Source: JASLBX01 sp036374175
Lineage (GTDB): Bacteria > Actinomycetota > Actinomycetes > Jiangellales > Jiangellaceae
NCBI GenBank assembly: GCA_036374175.1
Contig: DASUUH010000023.1
Span: 1 to 34,513 of the forward strand
DNA: 34,513 nt
Direction: 5' to 3'
The notes under the pieces are model-generated. The model did no database searches, was not told where the DNA came from, and saw only the letters and a program-made list of their open reading frames with translations. Positions 14,547 through 23,067 of this stretch are shown here, one piece after another (the first letter of the stretch is position 1; each line of letters opens with the position of its first letter). Made by a program: the position numbers and the translations under genes.

Positions 14547-15332
14547 ATGGATCTCGGGTTACGCGGCCGGCGCTTCTTGGTCACCGGCGCAAGCCGGGGA
14601 ATCGGCAGGGCCATCGCGGACACGTTGGCCACCGAAGGTGCTGACGTCGCGATCTTCGCGCGTGGACGCGATCAGCTGGGCCGTGCCCGTGCTGAGCTGG
14701 AACGGCACGGGACTCGCATTGTCGACATCGCTGTGGATGTTACTGACACGCAGGCGCTCGAACATGCGGTTGACGATGCGGCAGACCGGCTCGGCGGTCT
14801 GGACGGCGCAGTCGCGAATGCAGGCGGCACCATCGGTGGCAACCTTCTGGATTCCACGCCGGAGGACTTTGCTGCCACCTTTGGACTCAATGCTGGGCAC
14901 GCTGTTGGCCTCATTAAGGCCGCCGTGCCTCATCTCAGGTTTGCTGGCGGCGGCTCGGTTGTTCTCATCGCGTCCATCACCGGTATACGGCCGGGTCCCC
15001 GGACCACTTATGCCGCCGCGAAGGCCGCCGAGATCCACTTGGCCGCAGTCCTCGCGCAAGAGCTGGCTCAGTTGAACATCCGGGTCAACGCCATCAGTCC
15101 AGGGTCGATCTTTTTTGAGGGCGGCACCTGGCACAGTTTCCAACAGGGCAACCCGGACGATTTCGATCGCTTCGTCGACAACGAGTTCCCGTTCGGGCGG
15201 ATGGGGAGTCTGGAGGAAGTGGCCGCCCCCGTCGCGTTCCTGCTGTCGGAACGCGCCTCATGGATCACCGGAACGAACCTGGTCGTCGATGGCGGCCAAG
15301 GCAAGCCCAGCGCTCGCCGCTTCACCCCGTAG
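14547..15332 (+). CDS. Short-chain dehydrogenase/reductase (SDR)
   Basis: A 261-residue classical SDR. TGASRGIG at about 13-20 binds the nucleotide; NAGG is at about 90-93. The catalytic residues are the Ser of LIASITG (about 144) and Tyr-Lys of TYAAAKAA (about 156-160), and the C-terminus has ITGTNLVVDGGQ. The pattern fits FabG-like oxidoreductases using NAD(P)H; the substrate is unknown. GGAGG lies 5-9 bases upstream of ATG 14547. It precedes repeat block A and the monooxygenase operon, but 200 bases of non-coding DNA separate them. Confidence 0.9.
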   Translation: MDLGLRGRRFLVTGASRGIGRAIADTLATEGADVAIFARGRDQLGRARAELERHGTRIVDIAVDVTDTQALEHAVDDAADRLGGLDGAVANAGGTIGGNLLDSTPEDFAATFGLNAGHAVGLIKAAVPHLRFAGGGSVVLIASITGIRPGPRTTYAAAKAAEIHLAAVLAQELAQLNIRVNAISPGSIFFEGGTWHSFQQGNPDDFDRFVDNEFPFGRMGSLEEVAAPVAFLLSERASWITGTNLVVDGGQGKPSARRFTP

Positions 15333-15425
15333 CGCTGCCGCGCCAAAGGCGGGTACGACGGCTCAGGGGCAGGCAAATACTGGTCGGTCGCGAGAAGACA
15401 GGTGGCGCTTCGGCGGACGCCGTGC

Positions 15426-15522
15426 AGTCGTCCTGGCGGGTGATCGGGCTCCACGCATTGAGGACGCCCAAAGTCCCCTCGCTGGGCGTTTCGGGTGCAC
15501 GGCGAGGTGCGTAGCTTCGCAG
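15426..15522 (+). repeat. 97-nt duplicated block, copy A (before the monooxygenase operon)
   Basis: It aligns without a gap to 19264-19360 with 75 of 97 bases identical. Fully conserved runs include GCGGGTGATCGG, CTCCACG, GGGCGTTTCGG and CGTAGC. It ends 32 bases before the small ORF at 15555 that leads the monooxygenase operon. Its position before two operons on either side of a two-component system suggests a shared promoter/operator block. Confidence 0.78.
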
Positions 15523-15554
15523 TACAGAGTGACGTGCTCGAGGAAGGTTCTCCG

Positions 15555-15689
15555 ATGGAGAACGAGATGACACTGACGGCCCGGACCGTGCGTGCGCGCG
15601 CGCCCTCCACCCGGTACATCGGGGCCAATCGGGGACGCGACGCCGGGTCACGGGGCGAGTCCACGACCGACGAATGGGAGCAGCGATGA
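15555..15689 (+). CDS. 44-residue leader protein, translationally coupled
   Basis: ATG 15555 has an excellent ribosome site (AGGAAGG, 7-base spacing). It reads MENEMTLTARTVRARAPSTR and ends GESTTDEWEQR, with the stop overlapping the monooxygenase start as ATGA. The product is basic and Thr/Arg-rich, with no membrane segment or known domain. It may be a real small protein or serve only to couple translation of the next gene. The strong ribosome site right after repeat A supports translation. Confidence 0.5.
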   Translation: MENEMTLTARTVRARAPSTRYIGANRGRDAGSRGESTTDEWEQR

Positions 15690-16891
15690 CCCGCGTGCGA
15701 ACCGCCATCGTCGTTGGTGGCGGAATCGCCGGCCCGGCCACTGCCATGGCGCTGCAGAAGGCCGGTATTGAGTCGGTGGTCTATGAGGCACACGACACCG
15801 GTGCCGACGGCATCGGCACCTTCCTCACCGTTGGCTCCAACGGTGTCGACGTTTTGCGCGTCCTCGGAGCGGACAGGCCCGTCCTGGCTGCTGCGTTCCC
15901 GACGCCGACGATCACACTGCGCAGCGGTACCGGAAAACGCCTCGGGGAGAACCGGACCGGTCGGACCCTGCCCGACGGCACGACGAGCCAGACGATCAAG
16001 CGCGCGGACCTGTATCGAGCGCTGCGCGAGGAGGCACTGGCCCGGGGAGTGCCGGTGGAGTATTCCAAGCGCCTGGTCCGCGCCGAGGTGACCGATGAAG
16101 GAGTGCGCGGGGTGTTCGCCGATGGCAGCGAGGCCGTGGGCGATGTGCTGATCGGCTGTGATGGGGTTCATTCCACCGTCCGGCGGGTCATCGACCCGGC
16201 CGCGCCCGCCCCGATCTACGCCGGGCTGTTGACCACAGGCGGGTATTGCCATGATGTGCACGTCGACGCCGAACCGGGCAACTACGAAATGATCTTCGGG
16301 CGGCGGGCGTTCTTCGGGTATGTAGCGGCGCCGGACGGACAGGTGTGGTGGTTTGCCAACGTGCCAAGGCGTACTGAACCCGCACGCGGTGAGGTCGAGG
16401 CCGTCAGCGGCGTCGAATGGCGGCGGCGGCTGCTGCGACTCTACGCGGAGGATGCCGGGCCTGCAGTCAGGCTCATCCAGGCCAGCCCGGAACTGCTACC
16501 GGTGAGCCCCATCCACGCGATCCCGCACCTGCCTGCGTGGCATGACCGGCGGATCGTCGTGATCGGCGATGCCGCGCACGCCCCCTCTCCGACCTCGGGG
16601 CGGGGCGCGTCGCTGGCCGTCGAGGACGCCGTCGTGCTGGCCAAATGCCTGCGTGACTCGCCCAGCCCACAGACGGCATTCGACCGGTTCGAGGCAGCGC
16701 GCCGCCCCCGTGTCGAGCGGATCATCAAGTGGGCTGCCCGCATGAACAGCAGCAAGGCCGCCGGCCCTGTCGCAAGAGTGTTCCGGGACGCCATGCTTCC
16801 GGCGATCCTCAAGATGGCCGCCAACAGCAAGGCGCATGAACAGATCTACGACCACCACATCGACTGGGACGAAAGGGCACTCGAACAATGA
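15686..16891 (+). CDS. FAD-dependent monooxygenase (group A, PHBH fold)
   Basis: The 401-residue flavoprotein has the three classic motifs. IVVGGGIAGPATAMAL (GxGxxG, about 9-24) binds the ADP part of FAD, VLIGCDGVHSTVRR (about 153-166) is the DG motif, and VVIGDAAHAPSPTSGRGASL (about 287-306) is the GD motif. LVxAGLLTTGGYCH and a hydrophobic C-terminal half form the substrate side. Such enzymes hydroxylate or epoxidise aromatic or polyketide-like substrates with NAD(P)H. ATG 15686 (GGGAG upstream) overlaps the leader stop. The end overlaps the small membrane protein gene (ATGA), so the two products are made together. Confidence 0.9.
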   Translation: MTRVRTAIVVGGGIAGPATAMALQKAGIESVVYEAHDTGADGIGTFLTVGSNGVDVLRVLGADRPVLAAAFPTPTITLRSGTGKRLGENRTGRTLPDGTTSQTIKRADLYRALREEALARGVPVEYSKRLVRAEVTDEGVRGVFADGSEAVGDVLIGCDGVHSTVRRVIDPAAPAPIYAGLLTTGGYCHDVHVDAEPGNYEMIFGRRAFFGYVAAPDGQVWWFANVPRRTEPARGEVEAVSGVEWRRRLLRLYAEDAGPAVRLIQASPELLPVSPIHAIPHLPAWHDRRIVVIGDAAHAPSPTSGRGASLAVEDAVVLAKCLRDSPSPQTAFDRFEAARRPRVERIIKWAARMNSSKAAGPVARVFRDAMLPAILKMAANSKAHEQIYDHHIDWDERALEQ

Positions 16892-17304
16892 ACCGGAACG
16901 GCACCAACGAAACGCTCATCGTCTCAGGCCTCGTGGAGCTCGCTGCCGGTGCCCTCGCCGGCTGGCCCTACACCCTTGCGATCTCCGATCCCCAACGGGC
17001 CAGCCGGTTTGGGATAAAGTCCGCATCCCGAATGCGGCAGTGGCACCTCGACCTGGTCGCACTCGGCGGTCTCGCGACCCTGGTGGGAATCGCGGTGCCC
17101 GACCTACCCCGGCGCGTCGCGTGGCCACTCGCAGTGGGGTGCTGGACGAACGCCAATGCCTTCGGACTGCTCGTATTCAGGCCCGATGCGGAACGACATT
17201 CCGCGTATCGCGCAGCGGTGGTGGGATCCTTCACCGCGGTCAGTTGGGGCTTCGCCTCGCTGGCGGCGCTGGCCGTCCGTCGGAGCTATTTCCGCCGCAG
17301 CTGA
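16888..17304 (+). CDS. Four-TM membrane protein, possibly isomerase-like
   Basis: A 138-residue protein with four likely membrane helices (about 9-27, 53-70, 79-98, 110-130). I know no firm family. Its layout resembles styrene oxide isomerase and hydroxylaminobenzene mutase, small 4-TM enzymes. RMRQWHLDLVALGGL matches their helix-2 H-x-E/D-x-V-x-N-G pattern at His and the acid, but Leu replaces Asn; WTNANAF parallels their G-W-N segment. In styrene degradation the isomerase works directly after a flavin monooxygenase. Here the gene overlaps one (ATGA), which makes an epoxide- or hydroxylamine-rearranging role attractive but unproven. Confidence 0.65.
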   Translation: MNRNGTNETLIVSGLVELAAGALAGWPYTLAISDPQRASRFGIKSASRMRQWHLDLVALGGLATLVGIAVPDLPRRVAWPLAVGCWTNANAFGLLVFRPDAERHSAYRAAVVGSFTAVSWGFASLAALAVRRSYFRRS

Positions 17305-17335
17305 CGGAATCGGCTGCCCCGCCTCACCACCACAT

Positions 17336-18013
17336 CTATGTCGGGGGGCTCACGTGCGATCCACGGGTGCGGTTCAGGCCGCTCTCATAGGCGTAAATGA
17401 CGGCCTGGACGCGGTCGCGAAGGTCGAGCTTCATGAGGATGTGCTTAACGTGGGTCCTGATCGTTGATTCTTCGACGAAGAGCGCAGATGCGATCTCGCG
17501 GTTCGACATGCCGCGCGCGATGAGCGCCAGCACCTCCCGCTCCCGTCGTGTCAGCTCGTCGAGCTTGGCCTGATCCGTGAACTCGGGAGTGGGCTGCTGG
17601 GCCATCCGGTCGATTACCCGCCGGGTGACCGACGGCGATAGCAGCGAATCGCCGGCGGCGATCGTGTGTACAGCGGCGATCAGTTCCTCTGGTCGGGTGC
17701 GCTTCACCAGGAATCCCGAGGCTCCGGCGCGCAGGGCACCGAACACATAGTCGTCCTGCTCGAAGGTCGTGAGGATCAGGACCCTCACTGCCGGTGCGAC
17801 GCGTGCGAGCTCACCGGTGGCCGCGATCCCGTCCAGGTCGGGCATCCGAACGTCCATCAGCACGACATCAGGTGCGAGCCCGAGCACCCGCTCGATGGCC
17901 TGCCGCCCGGTTGACGCCTGACCGACGATCTCGATGGTGGGGTCATTGGACAGTAGCTCGGCCAGGCCGGCCCGCATCAAGTCATCGTCATCGACGATCA
18001 GCACCCGCGTCAC
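17336..18013 (-). CDS. Response regulator, NarL/LuxR type
   Basis: The 225-residue regulator has a receiver domain: VLIVDDDDLMRAGLAELL, with phosphoacceptor Asp54 in VVLMDVRMPDLDG and Lys104 in GFLVKRTRPEE. A LuxR-type helix-turn-helix follows: LTRREREVLALIARGMSNRE then IASALFVEESTIRTHVKHIL (about 154-193). GTG 18013 overlaps the kinase stop by GTGA, so kinase and regulator are co-translated. Nearby targets are plausible: 97-nt repeat blocks stand before the monooxygenase operon (15426) and the ABC operon (19264), one on each side. Confidence 0.92.
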   Translation of the reverse strand: MTRVLIVDDDDLMRAGLAELLSNDPTIEIVGQASTGRQAIERVLGLAPDVVLMDVRMPDLDGIAATGELARVAPAVRVLILTTFEQDDYVFGALRAGASGFLVKRTRPEELIAAVHTIAAGDSLLSPSVTRRVIDRMAQQPTPEFTDQAKLDELTRREREVLALIARGMSNREIASALFVEESTIRTHVKHILMKLDLRDRVQAVIYAYESGLNRTRGSHVSPPT

Positions 18014-19233
18014 GAGCGGTGACCTCCATAGGGAATTCGAGCATGGACGTGGAATGTGCCGTCGGCGCGTTCGGCGCGAAAATTGCCACCGAGCAGCGAC
18101 GCGCGCTCACGCATGCCGATCAGCCCGTGACCTCCGTTGTACCGGGGCGGGCGGTCTTTGTGTACTGGATTGGTGACGGTGAGCCTGACGCCGTCGTCGC
18201 CGAACGCAAGCTCGACCCGGGCCGTGCCCGCGCCGTGGCGAGACGCGTTCGTAAGCGCCTCTTGCAGGATGCGGTAAGCGGCCTGGTCGGCGGCGCCGTC
18301 AAGGGTCTGCCGTGCACCGGACTCGCCGACAGTGACCGCGAGCCCGGCTGCGGCGTAGTGGGCAATCAGCGTGTCGAGCGACGCCAGTCCGGCCGGTGCC
18401 TCGACGTCCTTGCTCGCCGAACCTCCTTCGCGCAGGGTGCCAACGATCTGGTCGATCTCGTCGACCGTCTGCCGTGCAAGTTCCTCAATCGCCTCCAGAG
18501 CGAGGAGCGAGCGAGCGGGATCCTCAGGATGCCGCAGTCGTGCCGCACCGGCGCGGACTGCGATGACGCTGATGGCGTGGCCGGCCGAGTCGTGGAGATC
18601 GCGCGCGATGCGGGCCCGCTCCTCGGCGGCGGCGAGCAACCGCTCGCGCTCCGCGTCGCGCTCGGCCCGCGCGGCGCGTTGCCGGAGATCGTCGAACCGC
18701 TCGCGGCGCAGCCGAGTCCGCTCGCCGGCGAACCAGGCCACTGCCCAGGCAAGTCCGGTGTGGAGGAGCTCGACCCCCGGAAAGGTCCCCTGCGCGGCAG
18801 CGGCCGCACCCAGGTACGCCACCAACATCGCCGCAACGGTAGCCGTGTGGCGTCGTGTCCACGGTGACGTCCGTCCGCGGCTTGCGGCGAGCAGATAGAG
18901 CGCCGCGGCGGCGCCGAGCGTCAAGTCGAGCGGATAGCGGAGACCGGCCAACAGCACACTGGCCGCACTGGTGACAGCGAACACACCCAACGGGAAGCGA
19001 CGCCAGGCGATGAGCGGCACCGCCGAACACACGGCGAGTACGACGCCGATGAGGTCGAGGTTCCGATGGAGGGCGTCAACATTCGATCCGGTGCGCAGAG
19101 CGTCGATGGCGCCGTGGGAGAGCAACGCCAACGTGCCGGCGAGCACGACGGCCGCGATCGCGGCGTCGACGAGCGATCCCGAACTCGGCCGGGTCGCGAG
19201 AAGCCTGCGGGCTGTCGCCGTCGACGACACCAC
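18010..19233 (-). CDS. Sensor histidine kinase, HisKA_3 type
   Basis: A 407-residue membrane kinase with about five or six N-terminal helices (about 22-40, 60-78, 82-118, 132-148, 157-170) and almost no extracytoplasmic domain, suggesting sensing within or near the membrane. The dimerisation/phosphoacceptor segment is ERARIARDLHDSAGHAISVI (His214). The ATPase domain has AYRILQEALTNASRHG (N-box) and GGHGLIGMRERASLLGG (G-box). The family (DesK/NarX-like) often controls ABC exporters that respond to cell-envelope drugs. The start is GTG 19233, divergent from the ABC operon across repeat B. Confidence 0.9.
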   Translation of the reverse strand: MVSSTATARRLLATRPSSGSLVDAAIAAVVLAGTLALLSHGAIDALRTGSNVDALHRNLDLIGVVLAVCSAVPLIAWRRFPLGVFAVTSAASVLLAGLRYPLDLTLGAAAALYLLAASRGRTSPWTRRHTATVAAMLVAYLGAAAAAQGTFPGVELLHTGLAWAVAWFAGERTRLRRERFDDLRQRAARAERDAERERLLAAAEERARIARDLHDSAGHAISVIAVRAGAARLRHPEDPARSLLALEAIEELARQTVDEIDQIVGTLREGGSASKDVEAPAGLASLDTLIAHYAAAGLAVTVGESGARQTLDGAADQAAYRILQEALTNASRHGAGTARVELAFGDDGVRLTVTNPVHKDRPPRYNGGHGLIGMRERASLLGGNFRAERADGTFHVHARIPYGGHRS

Positions 19234-19263
19234 CTGAGAGTACCTCCGCGGTCACGTGCGGCG

Positions 19264-19360
19264 AGTCGCCCTAGCGGGTGATCGGCCTCCACGAATTGGG
19301 GACGCAGAAGCTCCCCTCACAGGGCGTTTCGGCTATGTGGCCCGCTCCGTAGCGTCACAG
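19264..19360 (+). repeat. 97-nt duplicated block, copy B (between kinase and ABC operon)
   Basis: It is ungapped and 75/97 identical to copy A (15426-15522), and lies in the 194-bp divergent space between the histidine kinase start and the small membrane protein start. GGGGA and TCCCC arms (about 19298-19316) could form a small hairpin or an RR half-site pair; copy A has a related GAGGAC/GTCCCC pair. It is read here in the direction of the ABC operon. Confidence 0.78.
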
Positions 19361-19427
19361 CGCAGAGAAGCCGACCCGCAAGGGAGTGGAGACGAGTGCC
19401 ATCGGTCGACAACGAAGGGACACACAC

Positions 19428-19694
19428 ATGAGCGACCAGTTCCGGACACCGGATTCCGATGACGGCGGCATGGTTTACGACCACGAATCCCCGACCGGCA
19501 TCCCTCGCTGGGTGAAGATCGCAGGGATCATCGTGGCGCTCGTCGCCCTGTTGGTCGTTGTCGTGCTCCTTGCGAGTGGTGACGACGGTGGCGGCCACGG
19601 ACCCAGTCGGCACGGGTCCGGTACCTCAGGTACTGGGGCGACGCCGACCAGCGCCCCGGAAGGCCACCAACCCCCTGAAGGTGGCCACGACTAG
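19428..19694 (+). CDS. Small single-TM membrane protein leading the ABC operon
   Basis: The 88-residue product has an acidic N-terminus (MSDQFRTPDSDDGGMVYDHE), PRWVKIAGIIVALVALLVVV VLLA as one membrane helix (about 25-47), and a Gly/His/Pro-rich tail outside (DDGGGHGPSRHGSG). Similar short proteins with a PRWVK-helix-GGHGP layout are, as far as I recall, common beside actinobacterial FtsX-type ABC transporters, with no known role. ATG 19428 has AAGGGA about 8 bases upstream. It lies 57 bases ahead of the ATPase gene, so it is likely the first gene of the operon and perhaps an accessory subunit. Confidence 0.75.
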   Translation: MSDQFRTPDSDDGGMVYDHESPTGIPRWVKIAGIIVALVALLVVVVLLASGDDGGGHGPSRHGSGTSGTGATPTSAPEGHQPPEGGHD

Positions 19695-19751
19695 CGCGGA
19701 CCCCGCGGGCGGAGATGCGGAACCAAACGACTCAATCGGAGATGTTGCACG

Positions 19752-20456
19752 GTGGAATACGCGGTACAGGTCAGCGATGTCGTCAAGACCTACCCGGTAG
19801 CAGGGGGCGAGTTCGTCGCACTCGATCACCTCAGTTTGGAAATCGCCTATGGCGAGTTCGTCGCGATCGTGGGCAGGTCGGGCAGCGGCAAGACCACGCT
19901 GCTGAACATGCTTGCCGGCATCGACCGGCCCACCTCCGGTGGCGTACGTACTGCTGGCGCCGATCTGGGTTCACTGTCGGAGTCCGCACTGGCCGCCTGG
20001 CGCGGCCGCACGGTGGGGCTGGTGTTCCAGTTCTTCCAGCTGTTGCCCACCCTGACCGTCATCGAGAACGTGATGCTGCCAATGGACTTCGCCAAGAAGA
20101 TCCCGGTCGGCGAGCGGCGCGATCGAGCTCAACACCTGCTGGAGCGGATGGGTGTCGGTGACCAGGCGGACAAGGTGCCCGCGATGCTGTCGGGCGGCCA
20201 GCAGCAGCGGGCTGCCATCGCCCGGGCACTCGCCAACGACCCGCCGATCCTGCTAGCCGACGAGCCGACCGGCAATCTGGATTCGGTGACGGCCGACGCT
20301 GTCCTGGAGCTGTTCGCCGGCCTTAACGCCGACGGCCAGACCATCGTGGTGGTCACCCATGAGCGTGATGTCCGGGCGGTCGCCGGCCGGCAGGTGAGCC
20401 TGGCGGACGGCAGGGTCGTCATGGATGAGAGCGCTGCTGAGGAAGTGACACCGTGA
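19752..20456 (+). CDS. ABC transporter ATP-binding protein (MacB/LolD-like)
   Basis: The 234-residue ATPase has Walker A GRSGSGKTT (41-49), Q-loop FQFFQLLPTLTVIENV (92-107), signature LSGGQQQR (146-153), Walker B ILLADEPTGNLD (166-177) and the H-loop His of VVVTHE. The FQ-F-LLPTLTV-ENV Q-loop is typical of MacB/FtsE-type exporters. It pairs with the FtsX-type permease, whose GTG overlaps its stop (GTGA). The start is GTG 19752 with GGAGAT about 10 bases upstream. Confidence 0.95.
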   Translation: MEYAVQVSDVVKTYPVAGGEFVALDHLSLEIAYGEFVAIVGRSGSGKTTLLNMLAGIDRPTSGGVRTAGADLGSLSESALAAWRGRTVGLVFQFFQLLPTLTVIENVMLPMDFAKKIPVGERRDRAQHLLERMGVGDQADKVPAMLSGGQQQRAAIARALANDPPILLADEPTGNLDSVTADAVLELFAGLNADGQTIVVVTHERDVRAVAGRQVSLADGRVVMDESAAEEVTP

Positions 20457-22909
20457 GCGGCATGCTGGCGGTCAAGTTGCGCCGCGACTTGCGGGCTGTC
20501 TGGCCGCGGATGCTGATGATGGTGATCGCGATCGCGGTCAGCCTGACGGTATTCGGCGCCGTGCTCTATGCCTGGTCGGCCAGCGGCAGGGAGACCAGCA
20601 GCGCGTACCTGGGAACCGAGCCGGCGTCGGCGACCATCATGCTCGATCAAGCCGTCGAGGCCCAGCAGATGGCCACGATCACGGCGGCGGCACGCAACCG
20701 GCCGGGAGTCATCGAGGCGACCGGGCGCACCCAGTTCACCAGTGAGGTCGTGGTCAACGGCCGTCCAACGGATCTAGAGCTGCAGGTATTCGTGGCCACC
20801 CCGGACGACCCAATGCGGATGGCCAAGTTCGACGTGCAGGAGGGTAGCTGGCCGCCGGCGCCTGGGGAGGTCTTGATCGGCCGCGACTCCCTCACCCTGC
20901 TCGATGTGGCGGTCGGCGACACGGTGACAGTTACGACACCGGCCGGTGAAGCGTCTCGACTGCGTGTTGCGGGCACTGTGTATGACCCCAGCCTCGCGCC
21001 GGCACCCCAGGAGCAGCGGGGTCACGCCTATCTGTCCGCGGCGGCGCTCACCACGTCCGCGGACGACGCTCTCCTGGACCAGCTGAAGATCCAGGTCGCC
21101 GAGCCGGGGAAGGAGACGCCGAGCCGGGACCGCGACGCGATCGTGGCCGTCGCCGGCGACGTCGCCAGCTGGCTGCAGGACGAATACGGGCTGGCGATCC
21201 GCGAGATCCAGGTTCCGGAACCCTATGAGCACCCACACCAGGGGCAAGCCGACGCCCTGCTGATCTCGCTGCTCGCCGGAGGTGCAGCCGCACTACTGCT
21301 GAGCACCATCCTGGTCGCGAACATGCTGAATGGCCTGTTCACCCGGCAGATACCGCAGATCGGCATCCTCAAGGCGATCGGCGCGCGTTCGGGCAGCATC
21401 GGACGTCACTATCTGGCGATGACGCTGGTGGTCGCCGCGGCGGCCACGCTGCTCGCGCTAGTACCCGTCGTTGTTATCGGCCGCGCCGGGGTAAGCGGAA
21501 TTCTCGGGTTCCTCGGCATCGAGGCGACGAGCCTCGTCGCTCCCTGGTGGACGTACGTGGTCATCCTCGCCGCCGGCCTCGGGCTGCCACCGCTGATGGC
21601 GCTGATACCACTGGTCAAGACCAGCCGCACCACCGTACGACAGGCGATCGACCACCACGGCCTTGTCACGGACCCCAACGCGGCGACCGGCTTCCTGGCC
21701 CGCCTCGGTCGCCTTCGGCGCCTCGACCGCGGCCTGCTCATGGCGCTGCGCAACACCGTCCGACGCCCCGCACGGTTCATGCTGTCGGCCGGGCTGCTGG
21801 CCAGTGCGGGGATGGTGTTCGTCGCCGGGATGTCGTTGAGCGCTGGCACCGAGGCCATCGGAGAAGAGGCAAAGCGCCAGCGCAACTGGGATGTCGAGGT
21901 GCAATTGGCCACGCCGACGTCAGTGGATGAGCTCACGCCCATCGTGGAACGGGTGGCCGGTGTCAGCCGGGTCGAGGGGTGGAACCGTGCGCAGAGCGGC
22001 GTAGCCGGGCCCGGCCAGATTCCGCTCACCCGCACATACCCAGATCAGGGACACGGCGGTGTCTCGGTGACAGCGGTCCCCGGCGACGCCACCATGCTTC
22101 CACCTCCCAAATTGCTGGAGGGCCGCTGGTTGAAGCCAGGTGAAACGGGCGCCGTCGTGCTCAACCAGGTGACCCGCTCCAATACCCTTCCCGGTGTCCA
22201 AGCCGGTGACGAGGTGCAGCTGTTCGTCGATGGCAAGCCGACAACCTGGCGCGTCGTCGGTATCTTGCAGGAGCGCACCGGCGGAAGCGGCGGGGCCTAC
22301 GTCACGGCTGACGGTTTTGCCGACGCCACCGGCCAGCCGCAGCGAGTCAACCAGCTGCGGATCGCCACCGATCGCAACGACGAGCAGACGCGGAAAGCGG
22401 TCGCCGCCGCCGTCGAGGAGACCCTCGCCAACGCTGGAGTCGAGGTGGATTCGGCAACGTCAGTTGGCCGCAGCGATGCCGTCACTGAAGGTCACCTGGG
22501 TCCCATCCTCATGATTCTGTTGGCCATCGCGGTCGCCATGGCCGTCGTGGGCGGCATCGGCCTAGCGTCCACGATGAGTGCCAACGTCCTCGATCGCATC
22601 CGCGAGTTCGGTGTGATGCACGCCATCGGAGCACGCCCGAAAGCCGTCCGCCGCATCGTCATCGGCGAAGGCGTCTTCCTGGCCCTCGCCAGCTGCTTGC
22701 TGGCCGTCATCCCGACGCTCGCCCTCACTGCGGTCCTCGGCACCGGGCTGGGCAATCTCTTCATGGACGCGCCGCTGCCCTACCGGATCTCGACGCTGGC
22801 CGTGGTGATCTGGACGGTCGTCGTCATCCTGGGCGCCTGGCTCGCCACCGATGCGGCGGCGACCCGCGCCTCCCGAATCACAGTCCGAGAAGCCCTCGCC
22901 TACCTCTGA
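20453..22909 (+). CDS. ABC transporter permease, FtsX/MacB type
   Basis: An 818-residue protein with two FtsX units. TM1 (about 20-42) is followed by a large extracytoplasmic domain (about 43-260) and three helices (about 268-390, with QIGILKAIGARSGSIGRHYL at the first loop). A further helix (about 442-465) is followed by a second outside domain (about 466-690) and three C-terminal helices (about 690-790, with EFGVMHAIGARPKAVRRIVI). Such permeases work mechanically with their ATPase to export or release lipids, lipoproteins or peptide antibiotics rather than transport through a channel. The likely role is envelope maintenance or drug resistance under the adjacent two-component system. Confidence 0.93.
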   Translation: MSGMLAVKLRRDLRAVWPRMLMMVIAIAVSLTVFGAVLYAWSASGRETSSAYLGTEPASATIMLDQAVEAQQMATITAAARNRPGVIEATGRTQFTSEVVVNGRPTDLELQVFVATPDDPMRMAKFDVQEGSWPPAPGEVLIGRDSLTLLDVAVGDTVTVTTPAGEASRLRVAGTVYDPSLAPAPQEQRGHAYLSAAALTTSADDALLDQLKIQVAEPGKETPSRDRDAIVAVAGDVASWLQDEYGLAIREIQVPEPYEHPHQGQADALLISLLAGGAAALLLSTILVANMLNGLFTRQIPQIGILKAIGARSGSIGRHYLAMTLVVAAAATLLALVPVVVIGRAGVSGILGFLGIEATSLVAPWWTYVVILAAGLGLPPLMALIPLVKTSRTTVRQAIDHHGLVTDPNAATGFLARLGRLRRLDRGLLMALRNTVRRPARFMLSAGLLASAGMVFVAGMSLSAGTEAIGEEAKRQRNWDVEVQLATPTSVDELTPIVERVAGVSRVEGWNRAQSGVAGPGQIPLTRTYPDQGHGGVSVTAVPGDATMLPPPKLLEGRWLKPGETGAVVLNQVTRSNTLPGVQAGDEVQLFVDGKPTTWRVVGILQERTGGSGGAYVTADGFADATGQPQRVNQLRIATDRNDEQTRKAVAAAVEETLANAGVEVDSATSVGRSDAVTEGHLGPILMILLAIAVAMAVVGGIGLASTMSANVLDRIREFGVMHAIGARPKAVRRIVIGEGVFLALASCLLAVIPTLALTAVLGTGLGNLFMDAPLPYRISTLAVVIWTVVVILGAWLATDAAATRASRITVREALAYL

Positions 22910-23067
22910 CGACTGGTTCGAAGCGCAGGTGAGCGACCACGGCCCGCATGCGGAGAGTTGACGGCCAAGCCATTCCGCTCGGCCACCGGCTGCGGTCAGC
23001 AGCACCGGGATGCACCCGCTTGGCGTCAGTGCGCTCGTCGCGGACCTTCATGGAACCCTGGCCTTAG

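Noticed and set aside
15426..15522. Repeat block A as a riboswitch
   Set aside because: I do not see the conserved core of any riboswitch I know (FMN, TPP, cobalamin, c-di-GMP) and the two copies differ in the bases that would pair. A DNA operator fits better.
17336..19233. Two-component system as a defence or phage-related module
   Set aside because: Kinase and regulator have ordinary NarL/DesK-type architecture and neighbours are metabolism and transport genes; nothing suggests anti-phage function.
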